A stretch of DNA of 64,000 nt, from contig CAVTJG010000008.1 of assembly GCA_963735025.1 (NCBI GenBank), positions 620,001 to 684,000 of the forward strand, in the 5' to 3' direction. The position numbers were made by a program, and so were the translations under genes. Shown piece after piece: positions 52,196 to 61,337 of this stretch. A model generated the notes under the pieces. The model did not search any database. It was not told the DNA's origin and was given only the letters and a program-made list of their open reading frames with translations. Numbering within the stretch: the first letter of the stretch is position 1; every line of letters starts with the position of its first letter. The DNA is from JAABRB01 sp963735025. GTDB taxonomy: Bacteria > Pseudomonadota > Gammaproteobacteria > Burkholderiales > SG8-39.

Positions 52196-53846
52196 ACTTG
52201 AGAGTCGTATTGGGCGTGATCAATTCCGGGTCATAGATGAGCTCGATCAGCGCGGGTCCCTTCGCATCGAGCGACCGCTCCAGCGCCGGCGCGAACTCCG
52301 CCGTCTGTCGCACCGTCTCGCCGTGCAGGCCATAAGCGCGCGCAAGCGCCGCAAAGTCCGGATTTCGCAGGGCAGTGCCGATCACCCGGCCCGGATACTC
52401 GCGCTCCTGGTGCATCCGGATCGTCCCGTACAGGCCGTTGTTGAACACGAGAAACAGGACCGGCAGCTCGTATTGCACGGCGGTCGCCAGCTCCTGCCCG
52501 TTCATCAGAAAGTCCCCGTCCCCATTGAAAGAAACGACCCTCCTTCCGGGGCAGGCGATCTGCGCGGCGACGCCTGCCGGCACGCCGTAACCCATCGCGC
52601 CCGACGATGTCGCCACCTGGGTGCGGAGCGACCGGTAAGGAAAAAATCGGCCGGCCCACGCACTGAAATTTCCCGCACCGCTCGTGATGAGGGTATCCGC
52701 CGGCATCCGCTCGCGGAACGTCTTCATGACCTCCCAGAGATCGAGATCGCCGGGCAGCGCGCGCTTGGCGTTGTAGTCGAGGTACTCCTGGCGCGCCGTC
52801 CCGACCGACTCGCGCCATGCAGAACCGTCGACCGGCGCCATCTGCGCAGCAGCGGCGGCAAATGTTTTCATCGATGCATTGATCGGCAGATCCGCCTGAT
52901 ACACGCGCCCGAGCTCCTCGGCTCCGGCATGCACATGGACCAGCTTCTGCTTCGGGCGCGGCGGCTCGATCAACGTATAGCCGCCCGTCGTCATCTCCCC
53001 CAGCCGCGCGCCGATCACGACGAGCAGGTCGGAATCGCGCACCCGCTGCGCGAGCTTCGGGTTGATGCCCAGCCCCACGTCCCCGATGTACTGGGGATGA
53101 CTGTTGTCGAAGAGATCCTGGTACCGCCACGCGCACGCGATCGGCAGCCCGTTCGCCTCCGCAAAGCGGCGCACGTGCTCGCACGCTGCGCGGTCCCAGA
53201 TGGTGCCGCCCAGCAGGACGATCGGCCGTCGCGCCGCGGCAAGCATCTCGCGCAGTCGCTCCATGTCGGCCGCGCCCGGGTGAGCCTCCACGACCCGATA
53301 AGGCGCTGTGTCCGCGGTCTGCACCGTCGTGGTGAGCATGTCCTCCGGCAGCGCGAGCACGACCGGTCCGGGACGACCGGACATCGCAGTATGAAATGCC
53401 CGGCTCACGTACTCCGGGATTCGATCGGCGCGATCGATCTGCGCCACCCATTTCGTCATCTGTCCGAACATCCGGCGGAAGTCGACTTCCTGGAACGCTT
53501 CGCGATCGGCGAAATCGGAACCGACCTGGCCGACGAACAGGATCATCGGCGTCGAATCCTGATACGCCGCATGAATGCCGATCGAGGCATTGGTGGCGCC
53601 CGGACCGCGCGTGACGAAGCAGATGCCGGGTTTACCGGTCACCTTCCCGTAAGCTTCTGCCATGTACGCCGCACCGCCGTCCTGCCGGGCGACGATCAGC
53701 CGGATGTCGTCCTGGGCGTCGTAGAGCGCATCGAGCGCGGCAAGGTAGCTTTCGCCGGGAACGCAGAAGGCCGTATCCACGCCGTGAATTCGCAGGGCGT
53801 CCACCAGAACGGCGCCGCCGGTCCGCAGCTTGAGGGAAGCTGTCAT
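52173..53846 (-). CDS. Thiamine-diphosphate-dependent enzyme, acetolactate-synthase-like
   Basis: 557 residues. N-terminal ThDP-pyrimidine domain with FCVPGESYLAALDAL (catalytic Glu in PGES), FVTRGPGATNASIGIH, a middle Rossmann-like domain, and the C-terminal GDGDFLMNGQELATAVQ pyrophosphate-binding motif. It resembles acetolactate synthase, glyoxylate carboligase and oxalyl-type decarboxylases; no FAD-specific features or small subunit are seen, so the 2-oxoacid is uncertain. Divergent from a LysR regulator that likely controls it. The last codons lie inside a tandem repeat. Confidence 0.88.
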   Translation of the reverse strand: MTASLKLRTGGAVLVDALRIHGVDTAFCVPGESYLAALDALYDAQDDIRLIVARQDGGAAYMAEAYGKVTGKPGICFVTRGPGATNASIGIHAAYQDSTPMILFVGQVGSDFADREAFQEVDFRRMFGQMTKWVAQIDRADRIPEYVSRAFHTAMSGRPGPVVLALPEDMLTTTVQTADTAPYRVVEAHPGAADMERLREMLAAARRPIVLLGGTIWDRAACEHVRRFAEANGLPIACAWRYQDLFDNSHPQYIGDVGLGINPKLAQRVRDSDLLVVIGARLGEMTTGGYTLIEPPRPKQKLVHVHAGAEELGRVYQADLPINASMKTFAAAAAQMAPVDGSAWRESVGTARQEYLDYNAKRALPGDLDLWEVMKTFRERMPADTLITSGAGNFSAWAGRFFPYRSLRTQVATSSGAMGYGVPAGVAAQIACPGRRVVSFNGDGDFLMNGQELATAVQYELPVLFLVFNNGLYGTIRMHQEREYPGRVIGTALRNPDFAALARAYGLHGETVRQTAEFAPALERSLDAKGPALIELIYDPELITPNTTLKSIRAKAR

Positions 53847-53929
53847 CGCATGAGCCCCGAGTGGTCGCGCGCTCCAGTGAGAATCGGGTCCCGGGAACAC
53901 ACCGCCGGAACCGCGGTCGCAGGATTGTA

Positions 53930-53964
53930 CCCTCGTACGCCCTTACCCTTGGGTACCACGAGGG
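53930..53964. promoter_or_regulatory. Overlapping inverted repeats in the divergent LysR/ThDP-enzyme gap
   Basis: An outer pair CCCTCGT (53930-53936) and ACGAGGG (53958-53964) encloses an inner near-palindrome TACCC-TT-GGGTA (53944-53955). The position between a LysR gene and its divergent target fits an operator for that regulator. LysR sites usually follow T-N11-A; the assignment is by position and symmetry only. Confidence 0.35.
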
Positions 53965-54123
53965 ATTGGGTGCGCCGCGAATACCAGGAAGGGGCTTCGG
54001 CGACGCCCACAACTTTCATGTAAGGCCGCGTAGGCGGGCTGCGACTCATCCGCGCGGCAGCGTAATGCGTATCTGTCCTCGCGCCCGAATGTTGCAGGCG
54101 GTCCGGGATACCAGGAGTCACCG

Positions 54124-55120
54124 ATGGATTCACTTACCAGCATGAAGGTCTTCGGCACGATCGTCGAGACCGGGAGCTTCGTTTCCGCCGCGCGCCGGCT
54201 GAAGCTCTCGCGCGCGGCGGTTACCAAGCACGTCGCCGCGCTGGAAGACCGCCTGAACGTCCGGCTGCTGGAGCGCACGACACGGAAACTGTCGGTGACC
54301 GAGGCCGGCGGCCGGTACTACGAGCGCTGCACCCAGATTCTCGCCGAGATCGAGGCCGCCGAGCGCGAGGCCGCCCAGGCGACTGAAGTTCCCGCGCGGT
54401 ACCCTTCGCATCAGTGCGCCGCATACCTTCGCCACGCTGCATATCGCCCCGCACCTCGCCGAGTTCCGGCGGCGGTTTCCCGAAGTCGACCTCGAGATCA
54501 CGCTCAACGACCGGTTCGTCGACCTGCTCGACGAGGGTTTCGACGTCGCGATACGCATCGCCGACAGCCTGCCGGAATCGTCGCTCGTCGCGCGCCGGCT
54601 CGCCGTGTGCCGATTCGTGGTGTGCGGCGCGCCAGGGTATTTCGAGCAGCACGGCACCCCGCAGGTCCCGGAAGATCTCGCGCACCATCCCTGCCTCGGC
54701 TACACGCTCTCGACCCGCGAGCACAGCTGGGTGTTCGTCTGCCCCCAGGACCAGCGCAACGTGGTGAACGTCAGCGGCCCGCTGCGCAGCAACAGCGGCG
54801 ACCTGCTGCGCGCCGCCGCCGTGGGCGGTGCCGGGGTGATGCTGCTGCCGACCTTCTATGTCGGCGAGGATCTCGAGCGCGGCCGCCTCCAGGCGGTGCT
54901 CACCGACTACAAAGTGCAGGAATACGGGATCTACGCGGTGTACCCGAGCCGCAAGCACCTCACCGCCAAGGTGAAGGCCTTCGTCGACTTCCTGAACGAG
55001 CGCTACGGCGCCGAGCCCTACTGGGACGAATGGCTGAAAGCGCTCCCTGCGCCGTCGAAGAATGCCTGCGCCACGCGCGGCTCGGGAGAGCCGGAAGCGG
55101 AAGCCGCCATCGCGGCCTGA
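54124..55120 (+). pseudogene. LysR-family transcriptional regulator, single-base frameshift
   Basis: The N-terminal helix-turn-helix (SFVSAARRLKLSRAAVTKHV, residues 18-37) and dimer helix are in frame from MDSLTSMKVFG to about EVP at 54393. One extra G at 54394 then breaks it. Deleting it gives PRGTLRISAPHTFATLHIAP and the co-inducer domain through MLLPTFYVGEDLERG and on to a stop at 55120, about 331 residues. It belongs to the subgroup of long-HTH regulators like DmlR/AaeR. Probably controls the divergent ThDP enzyme gene. Confidence 0.87.
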
Positions 55121-55247
55121 CCCGCGACCCGAACGGGGATTTGCCTCGAAGCCCGGCGCTGCTGGCGCTCCGCCGGCGCGTTCGCTCCGATTCGCTTCCA
55201 TTCGATACTCGATACAATGGCAGGCCCGCGTCCCAACGGTCACCGCC

Positions 55248-55721
55248 ATGCAAGACGACATCGAATCATTGCGCCGCATTCTGAAGGAGAACCGGGTGAT
55301 CGCGGTCGTCGGGTTGTCGGCCGACTGGTTCCGGCCCAGTTACTTCGCGGCGAAGTATCTGCAGGAGCACGGCTACCGGGTCATTCCCGTGAATCCGAAG
55401 TACCCGGAGATCCTCGGTGAGAAGTGCTACAAAGCACTGCGCGAAATTCCCGGGAAGGTCGACGTCGTCGACGTATTTCGCAAGACCGCAGACGTGATGC
55501 CGATCGCGGAGGACGCGATTGCGATCGGCGCGAAAGTCCTCTGGCAGCAGATCGGCGTCAAGAACGTCGCGGCGGCTGAGAAGGCGGAGGCCGCGGGGCT
55601 CGACGCGGTGATGGACCGCTGTTTCAAGATCGAGCATGGTCGCCTGTTCGGCGGCCTAAACTGGATCGGCGTGAATACCCGAGTCATATCCGCGAAGCGC
55701 CCACGATCGCTGGCGTATTAG
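55248..55721 (+). CDS. CoA-binding protein, YccU-like
   Basis: 157 residues forming a single CoA-binding Rossmann domain: VIAVVGLSADWFRPSYFAAK, VIPVNPKYPEILGEKCY, VDVVDVFRKTADV and ARLFGG-like GRLFGG near the end. A TTCGCT-N16-TACAAT sequence (55191-55218) is a possible promoter. Role unknown; the family is often next to metY in betaproteobacteria, as here. Confidence 0.85.
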   Translation: MQDDIESLRRILKENRVIAVVGLSADWFRPSYFAAKYLQEHGYRVIPVNPKYPEILGEKCYKALREIPGKVDVVDVFRKTADVMPIAEDAIAIGAKVLWQQIGVKNVAAAEKAEAAGLDAVMDRCFKIEHGRLFGGLNWIGVNTRVISAKRPRSLAY

Positions 55722-55741
55722 CCCCTATTTCGTGATCCCTC

Positions 55742-57031
55742 ATGGCAGATAGAAAATTCGGTTTTGGCACACTTTGCCTGCACGCGGGGCAGATTCCCGA
55801 CCCCGCCACCGGGGCGCGCGCGGCGCCGCTCTACCAGACGACGTCGTTCGTGTTCGATTCGGCCAATCACGCCGCGAGTCTTTTCAACCTGCAGACCTTC
55901 GGCAACGTCTACACCCGGATCTCGAATCCAACGACCGCGATATTCGAAGAGCGGGTCGCGGCGCTCGAAGGGGGACGCGCGGCGGTGGCGACTGCGACCG
56001 GTCAGGCCGCCGAGATGGCGGCCATCCTTACGCTTCTCAAGCAAGGCGACCACATCGTTTCGGCGAGCACCCTCTATGGCGGGACCTACACGCTGTTCGA
56101 CGTGAACCTGCCGAAATTCGGCATCGAGACGACGCTCGTGAACCCGGACGACCCGGAGAATTTCCGCCGGGCGCTGCGCAAGAACACCAAGCTGATTTAT
56201 GGCGAGACGCTCGGCAATCCGCTCATCAACGTGCTCGACATCGCCGCCGTGGCCCAGATCGCGCACGAAGCGGGGGTACCGCTGATGGTGGACAACACGG
56301 TGCCCTCGCCGTACCTCTGCCGGCCGATCGAGCACGGCGCCGACATCGTGGTCCACTCGGCGACGAAGTACATCGGCGGACACGGGACCACGATGGGCGG
56401 CGCGATCGTCGAGTCCGGCAAGTTCCCGTGGGGCGACGGAAAGTTTCCGGAAATGCTCGAGCCGTCGCGCGGCTACCACGGCGTGATCTTTCACGAGACC
56501 TTCGGCGATTTCGGCTACACCATGAAGGTGCGCATGGAGACGCTACGGGTATTCGGGCCGACCCTCTCGCCCTTCAACGCCTGGCTGCTGCTGCAGGGGC
56601 TCGAGACGCTGCACGTACGCATGGATCGCCACTCGGAGAATGCGCTCGCCGTCGCGAAGTTCCTGCAGGCCCACCCGCAGGTCTCCTGGGTGAACTATCC
56701 CGGGCTGCCCGAAAACCGGTATCACGAGCTCGCCCGGAAGTACCTGCCGCGCGGCGCTAGCGGACTGCTCACCTTCGGCGTGAAAGGCGGCGCGCGGGCC
56801 GGCGAGCGCTTCATCGAAGCGGCGCAGTTCATGAGCCATCTCGCCAACATCGGCGACGCGAAGACCCTGGTGATTCATCCGGCATCGACCACGCATCGCC
56901 AGCTTTCCGAGGAAGAGCAGGTGAAGGCGGGCGTTGCCCCCGATATGATCCGCATCTCGGTCGGCATCGAGACGCTGGACGATATCCTGTGGGATATCGA
57001 TCAATCGCTTGCCGCCGCGGGAAAAGCTTGA
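55742..57031 (+). CDS. metY: O-acetylhomoserine sulfhydrylase / aminocarboxypropyltransferase
   Basis: 429 residues, PLP enzyme of the Cys/Met metabolism family. FGFGTLCLHAGQIPDPATG start, YTRISNPTTAIFEERVAALEGG, and the PLP lysine in VVHSATKYIGGHGT; DDPENFRRAL binds the phosphate region. It makes homocysteine from O-acetylhomoserine and sulfide (methionine synthesis). It lies 20 bp behind the CoA-binding gene. Confidence 0.93.
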   Translation: MADRKFGFGTLCLHAGQIPDPATGARAAPLYQTTSFVFDSANHAASLFNLQTFGNVYTRISNPTTAIFEERVAALEGGRAAVATATGQAAEMAAILTLLKQGDHIVSASTLYGGTYTLFDVNLPKFGIETTLVNPDDPENFRRALRKNTKLIYGETLGNPLINVLDIAAVAQIAHEAGVPLMVDNTVPSPYLCRPIEHGADIVVHSATKYIGGHGTTMGGAIVESGKFPWGDGKFPEMLEPSRGYHGVIFHETFGDFGYTMKVRMETLRVFGPTLSPFNAWLLLQGLETLHVRMDRHSENALAVAKFLQAHPQVSWVNYPGLPENRYHELARKYLPRGASGLLTFGVKGGARAGERFIEAAQFMSHLANIGDAKTLVIHPASTTHRQLSEEEQVKAGVAPDMIRISVGIETLDDILWDIDQSLAAAGKA

Positions 57032-57045
57032 GCGTTTTGGACTAG

Positions 57046-57121
57046 GTCATCCCCGCGAACGCGGGGATCCGGAGAGCCCTTTGACAGGTCGGGCCTGGAT
57101 TCCCGCCTGCGCGGGAATGAC
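57046..57121. repeat. Two CCCGCG/CGCGGG palindromes, inverted
   Basis: GTCATCCCCGCG-AA-CGCGGGGATCC at 57046-57070 and GGATTCCCGCC..GCGGGAATGAC at 57097-57121, opposite orientations, between metY and the alcohol dehydrogenase gene. Same family as at 20920 and 51848. Confidence 0.75.
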
Positions 57122-57143
57122 AACGAAGGTGAGAGGAGGAGAC

Positions 57144-58211
57144 ATGATCAGCTACGACATCATCGAGCACGGCCAGCCGCTGCAAAAGGTTTCCAAGGCG
57201 ACGCCGCGTCCCAAAGGGAGCGAGGTGCTGGTGCGCGTGACCCGCGCCGGCGTGTGCCACAGTGACCTGCACATCTGGGACGGCTTCTTCGATCTCGGTG
57301 GCGGCAAGCGCTTCTACGTGAAGGAGCGCGGCTGCGTGCCGCCCTTCACGGTCGGGCACGAGCCCTTCGGCATCGTCGAGGCGGTGGGGCCCGCGGTGCG
57401 CGGCGTGAAAGTGGGTGCAAAGCGGCTCGTCTACCCGTGGATCGGATGCGGCAAGTGTGCGGTCTGCAAGGAAGGTCAGGAGAATTACTGCCTCGCCCAG
57501 CGATTCCTGGGCGTGAGCCAGCCCGGTGCCTATGCCTCGCATCTTTTGATTCCCCATCCGCGCTACCTGATCGACGCGAGCGGCATCGACGACTCGTTCG
57601 CCGCCACGCTCTCATGCTCCGGGCTCACGGCATACAGCGCGATCGGCAAGCTTCCGGACCTCGGACCGAAGGACTGGGTCGCGGTGCTGGGCTGCGGCGG
57701 CCTCGGGCTGATCGGCCTCTCCATCCTCCGCGCGAAGGGCATTCGCAACGTGATCGCGTGCGACATCGATCCGGGCAAGCTTGCGTCGGCGAAGACGTAC
57801 GGCGCGAAAAAGACGCTCGACACGCGCTCGCCCGATGCCGTGCGCGAGCTGCAGGCACTCGCTGGCGGCAATCTCGCCGCAGCGATCGACTTCGTCGGCA
57901 TGCCGGCAACGCTCGGCCTGGGGTTCGCGGCCCTGCGCAAGGGCGGACGGTGCATCCTGTGCGGCCTTTTCGGCGGCGAGATCACGCTGCCGCTGCCGCC
58001 GATCGCGCAGCGTGCAGTGGGCGTGGTCGGCTCGTACGTGGGCAACCTCAAGGAGCTCAAGGCAGTGGTGGCGCTCGCGAAGAAGCGCAAGCTGAAGCCC
58101 GCGCCGGTCGAGACACGGCCTGCGAGCGAGGTGAATCACGCGCTCGAAGATCTGAAGGCGGGCCGGATTCTCGGACGCGTCGTGCTCGATTTCGAGCACG
58201 TGACAGCATGA
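57144..58211 (+). CDS. Zinc-dependent alcohol dehydrogenase
   Basis: 355 residues, MDR zinc class. Catalytic-zinc residues: Cys in AGVCHSDLHIW and His in VGHEPFG; the structural-zinc cysteines are in GCGKCAVCKEGQENYC. Rossmann motif VLGCGGLGLIGL. It oxidises an alcohol with NAD(P). AGGAGG lies 8 bases before the ATG. Between metY and the gamma-glutamyltransferase; substrate unclear, with formaldehyde or glutathione-adduct types possible by context. Confidence 0.9.
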   Translation: MISYDIIEHGQPLQKVSKATPRPKGSEVLVRVTRAGVCHSDLHIWDGFFDLGGGKRFYVKERGCVPPFTVGHEPFGIVEAVGPAVRGVKVGAKRLVYPWIGCGKCAVCKEGQENYCLAQRFLGVSQPGAYASHLLIPHPRYLIDASGIDDSFAATLSCSGLTAYSAIGKLPDLGPKDWVAVLGCGGLGLIGLSILRAKGIRNVIACDIDPGKLASAKTYGAKKTLDTRSPDAVRELQALAGGNLAAAIDFVGMPATLGLGFAALRKGGRCILCGLFGGEITLPLPPIAQRAVGVVGSYVGNLKELKAVVALAKKRKLKPAPVETRPASEVNHALEDLKAGRILGRVVLDFEHVTA

Positions 58212-58266
58212 TCATTCTTTCGCAGAACGTGGCCTCGCCACGCCGGGTGCGATCAGGGGCCAGGCG

Positions 58267-59865
58267 ATGACGTCGACGACGCCGAATTCGCCCTGGCAGA
58301 CCTCGACGTACTCGACCTACCACCGCCCCACGTTCGCACGGAACATCGTCTCGACCTCGCAACCGCTCGCGGCGCAGGCCGGCGTGCGCGTGCTGCAGAA
58401 GGGCGGCAATGCCGTGGACGCGGCGCTCGCCACCGCGATCACGCTGACGATCGTCGAGCCGATCTCGAACGGACTCGGATCGGATTTCTTCGCAATCCTC
58501 TGGGACGGGAAGACACTGCACGGCCTCAACGCATCCGGGCGTGCACCGGCCGCGTGGACCCCCGAATACTTCCAGGGGAAGATCCCGATGCGCGGCTGGA
58601 ACAGCGTCACCGTGCCGGGCGCCGTCGCCGCGTGGGCCACGCTCTCCGAGCGCTTTGGCGCACTGCCGTTCGAGGAGCTCTTCGAGTCCGCGATCGCCTA
58701 CGCGCGCGACGGCTTCCCGGTTTCCGAATTCGTCTCGCGGCGCTGGGATCTGCAGGTGCCGGAGCTCAAGAGCCAGCCGGGATTCTCTGCGGCGTTCATG
58801 CCGAACGGTCGCGCACCGCGCCCGGGCGAGGGATTCCGGATTCCCGACGCAGCCAGATCCCTCGAGCTCATCGCCGCGACGCGTGGCGAAGCGTTCTACC
58901 GCGGCGAGCTCGCGGAACGGATGGCGACGCACGCAAAGGCGTGCGGCGGAGCGATGACTGTCGCCGACCTTGCCGCCCACACCGATGAGTGGGTCACGCC
59001 GCTCTCGATCGACTACCGTGGATACCGGTTGCACGAGATCCCGCCCAACGGCCAGGGTATCGTCGCGCTCATCGCGCTCGGTATCCTGGGGAACTTCGAC
59101 ATGGCCGGGCTGGCAGTCGACTGCGCGGACAGCGTGCACCTCCAGATCGAAGCGGTGAAGCTGGGCCTCGCCGACGCCTACCGCTACGTTGCCGATTCGC
59201 GCGCGATGGACATCGCAGCCGACCGATTGCTGGATCCGACCTACCTGAAGAGCCGCGCCGCGCTCATCGACCCCAAGCGTGCGCAGGATTTCGACCACGG
59301 CACGCCACCACGCGGCGGAACCATCTATCTGACCGCCGCCGACGCCGCAGGGCGCATGGTCTCGCTGATCCAGTCCAACTACAGCGGCTTCGGTTCGGGA
59401 GTCGTGGTCCCGGGGACCGGTATCAGCCTGCAGAACCGCGGCTGGGGCTTCGTGACGACACCAGGCCACCCGAACTGCGTCGCGCCTGGCATGCGACCGT
59501 TCCACACGATCATTCCCGGCTTCGTGACGCGCGACGGAAAGCCGGTGATGACGCTCGGACTGATGGGTGGAACGATGCAATCGCAGGGTCATACCCAGCT
59601 CATGGTGCGGATGGCCGACTACGGCCAGACGTCGCAAAGCGCGATCGACGCCCCGCGTTTCCGGATCGTGCAGGGCCTCGACGTCAACTTCGAACGGGCG
59701 TTTCCGCCGGCAACACTCGCCGAGCTCGCGCGCCGCGGCCACCGGGTCGCGGAGCTGCGCGAAGACTACATGGACTTCGGCTGTGCGCAGATCATCCGGC
59801 GCGGGGAAGACGGATACGTCGGCTGCTGCGACATGCGCCGCGACAGTATTTCGATCGGATATTGA
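58267..59865 (+). CDS. ggt: Gamma-glutamyltransferase
   Basis: 532 residues. N-terminal large-subunit region with LQKGGNAVDAALATAITL and SNGLGSDFFA; the autoprocessing Thr is probably in GGTIYLTAAD, followed by SGFGSGVVVPGTGISLQNRG and NPMR-like segments. It hydrolyses or transfers the gamma-glutamyl group of glutathione conjugates. No obvious signal peptide is present, unlike periplasmic Ggt, so a cytoplasmic paralogue acting on gamma-glutamyl compounds is likely. GST gene follows 4 bp downstream. Confidence 0.9.
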   Translation: MTSTTPNSPWQTSTYSTYHRPTFARNIVSTSQPLAAQAGVRVLQKGGNAVDAALATAITLTIVEPISNGLGSDFFAILWDGKTLHGLNASGRAPAAWTPEYFQGKIPMRGWNSVTVPGAVAAWATLSERFGALPFEELFESAIAYARDGFPVSEFVSRRWDLQVPELKSQPGFSAAFMPNGRAPRPGEGFRIPDAARSLELIAATRGEAFYRGELAERMATHAKACGGAMTVADLAAHTDEWVTPLSIDYRGYRLHEIPPNGQGIVALIALGILGNFDMAGLAVDCADSVHLQIEAVKLGLADAYRYVADSRAMDIAADRLLDPTYLKSRAALIDPKRAQDFDHGTPPRGGTIYLTAADAAGRMVSLIQSNYSGFGSGVVVPGTGISLQNRGWGFVTTPGHPNCVAPGMRPFHTIIPGFVTRDGKPVMTLGLMGGTMQSQGHTQLMVRMADYGQTSQSAIDAPRFRIVQGLDVNFERAFPPATLAELARRGHRVAELREDYMDFGCAQIIRRGEDGYVGCCDMRRDSISIGY

Positions 59866-59869
59866 CGCG

Positions 59870-60490
59870 ATGCTCAGGATCTGGGGACGCAAGAACTCGG
59901 TGAACGTCAAGAAGGCGCTGTGGTGCGCCGAGGAGCTGGGCCTCGGGTACGAGCGTCTCGATGCGGGTCGCGAGCACGGCGTGGTGGACACGCCCGAGTA
60001 CCGAAAGCTAAATCCGAACGGACTCGTGCCGACCATCGAGGACGATGGATTCGTGCACTGGGAGTCGCACGCGATCGTGCGCTATCTCGCCGCAAAGTAC
60101 GGCGCAGGAAGCCTGTGGCCCGATGACCTTCGGACACGCGCGGAAGCGGATCGCTGGATGGACTGGGCAGTCAGCAGGCTCAATCCCTCGATGCGCACCG
60201 CGTTCTGGGGCCTGGTGCGCACGCCTCCGGCCGAACGCGATGTGAGAGCGATCGCCGAGAGCGTCGAACGATCGGGAGAGCTGCTCGTCATGGCGGATGC
60301 GGCGCTGGCGAATCGCCCCTACATCGCAGGGGAATCGTTCACCATGGGCGACATCCCGCTCGGCTGCCATGTCTACAACTGGATGTTGCTGCCGATCGAG
60401 CGCCGGCCGCTGCCCCATCTCGAGGCCTGGTATCAACGGCTCACCCAGCGCGCGGCCTACCGCAAGGTCGTGATGCTCCCGCTTTCCTGA
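59870..60490 (+). CDS. Glutathione S-transferase
   Basis: 206 residues. MLRIWGRKNSVNVKKALWCAE start (Ser as likely catalytic residue), NPNGLVPTIED for glutathione binding, WESHAIVRYLAAKYG, and C-terminal helical domain with FTMGDIPLGCHVY. Conjugates glutathione to an electrophile. Its tight spacing to ggt (4 bp) and to the PhyH gene (10 bp) indicates one operon for making or breaking a glutathione conjugate (inference). Confidence 0.9.
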   Translation: MLRIWGRKNSVNVKKALWCAEELGLGYERLDAGREHGVVDTPEYRKLNPNGLVPTIEDDGFVHWESHAIVRYLAAKYGAGSLWPDDLRTRAEADRWMDWAVSRLNPSMRTAFWGLVRTPPAERDVRAIAESVERSGELLVMADAALANRPYIAGESFTMGDIPLGCHVYNWMLLPIERRPLPHLEAWYQRLTQRAAYRKVVMLPLS

Positions 60491-60500
60491 GGAGGACGAG

Positions 60501-61337
60501 ATGGCCAGGGTGATGACTGACGCCGCAATCGCCCAGTATCGTGACCGCGGTTATTACTTCCCGCTCCCGGTGCTTGGCGCGGACGAGGTTGCTGATTGTC
60601 GGGCGAAGCTCGAGTCCTTCGAGAGTTCCCAGGGGCATCCGATCCAGGGCGCACAGCGCAGCAAGTCCCACTTGCTCTTCAAGTGGCTCGACGATCTCAT
60701 GCGGGAAGCACGGATTCTAGACGCGGTCGAAGATCTGATCGGCCCCGACATCCTCTGCTGGAACAGCATCTTCTGGATCAAGGAAGCGCACAGCGCGAGC
60801 TTCGTCTCGTGGCACCAGGATCTCAAGTACTGGGGGCTCGACTGCGACGACCTGGTGACCGCGTGGCTGGCGCTCTCGCCGGCCACCGTGGAGAGCGGTT
60901 GCATGCGCGTGCTTCCGGGCAGCCATCGCAAGGAGCTGCTCCCGCACGACGACGTTTACGATGCCGACAACATGCTCACCCGCGGGCAGGAGATCGCGGT
61001 CGCAGTGGACGAGCATGAAGCGATGACCATGGCGCTGCAGCCGGGAGAAATGTCGCTCCACAACGTTCGCCTCGCGCACGCATCGGGCCCGAACCGCTCC
61101 GGGGACCGGCGGATCGGCGTCTCCTTCCACTACATGCCGACGCGTTCCAGGCAGCTGGTCGGGGCCTGGGACAGCGCCGCGCTCGTGCGTGGAGAAGATC
61201 GCTATCACCATTTCGCACCCGCGCCGGTGCCGAGCTGCGACATGGATCCGGAAGCGGTTGCCTTTCACGAGAAAGCGGCGACGGCCGTACGGGAAATACT
61301 CTTCAACGGCGCGGAGCGCGTGCGCAGCACGCTTTGA
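60501..61337 (+). CDS. Phytanoyl-CoA dioxygenase (PhyH) family protein
   Basis: 278 residues, Fe(II)/2-oxoglutarate oxygenase. Iron ligands His and Asp are in SWHQDLKYWG and the distal His in LHNVRLAHAS; the 2-oxoglutarate Arg lies soon after in NRSGDRRIGVSFH. The full HxD..H facial triad argues for hydroxylation rather than halogenation. RBS GAGGACGAG precedes the ATG. Last gene of the ggt-gst-phyH group; its last 73 bp overlap the convergent lipoprotein gene. Confidence 0.88.
   Translation: MARVMTDAAIAQYRDRGYYFPLPVLGADEVADCRAKLESFESSQGHPIQGAQRSKSHLLFKWLDDLMREARILDAVEDLIGPDILCWNSIFWIKEAHSASFVSWHQDLKYWGLDCDDLVTAWLALSPATVESGCMRVLPGSHRKELLPHDDVYDADNMLTRGQEIAVAVDEHEAMTMALQPGEMSLHNVRLAHASGPNRSGDRRIGVSFHYMPTRSRQLVGAWDSAALVRGEDRYHHFAPAPVPSCDMDPEAVAFHEKAATAVREILFNGAERVRSTL

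Noticed and set aside
51933..54023. Plus-strand open frame of about 700 codons across the ThDP-enzyme gene
   Set aside because: It is antisense to a well-conserved enzyme and begins inside repeats; no domain is visible.
60501..61337. Non-heme iron halogenase instead of hydroxylase
   Set aside because: Halogenases replace the Asp of HxD with Ala or Gly; here the motif is HQD, with Asp present.
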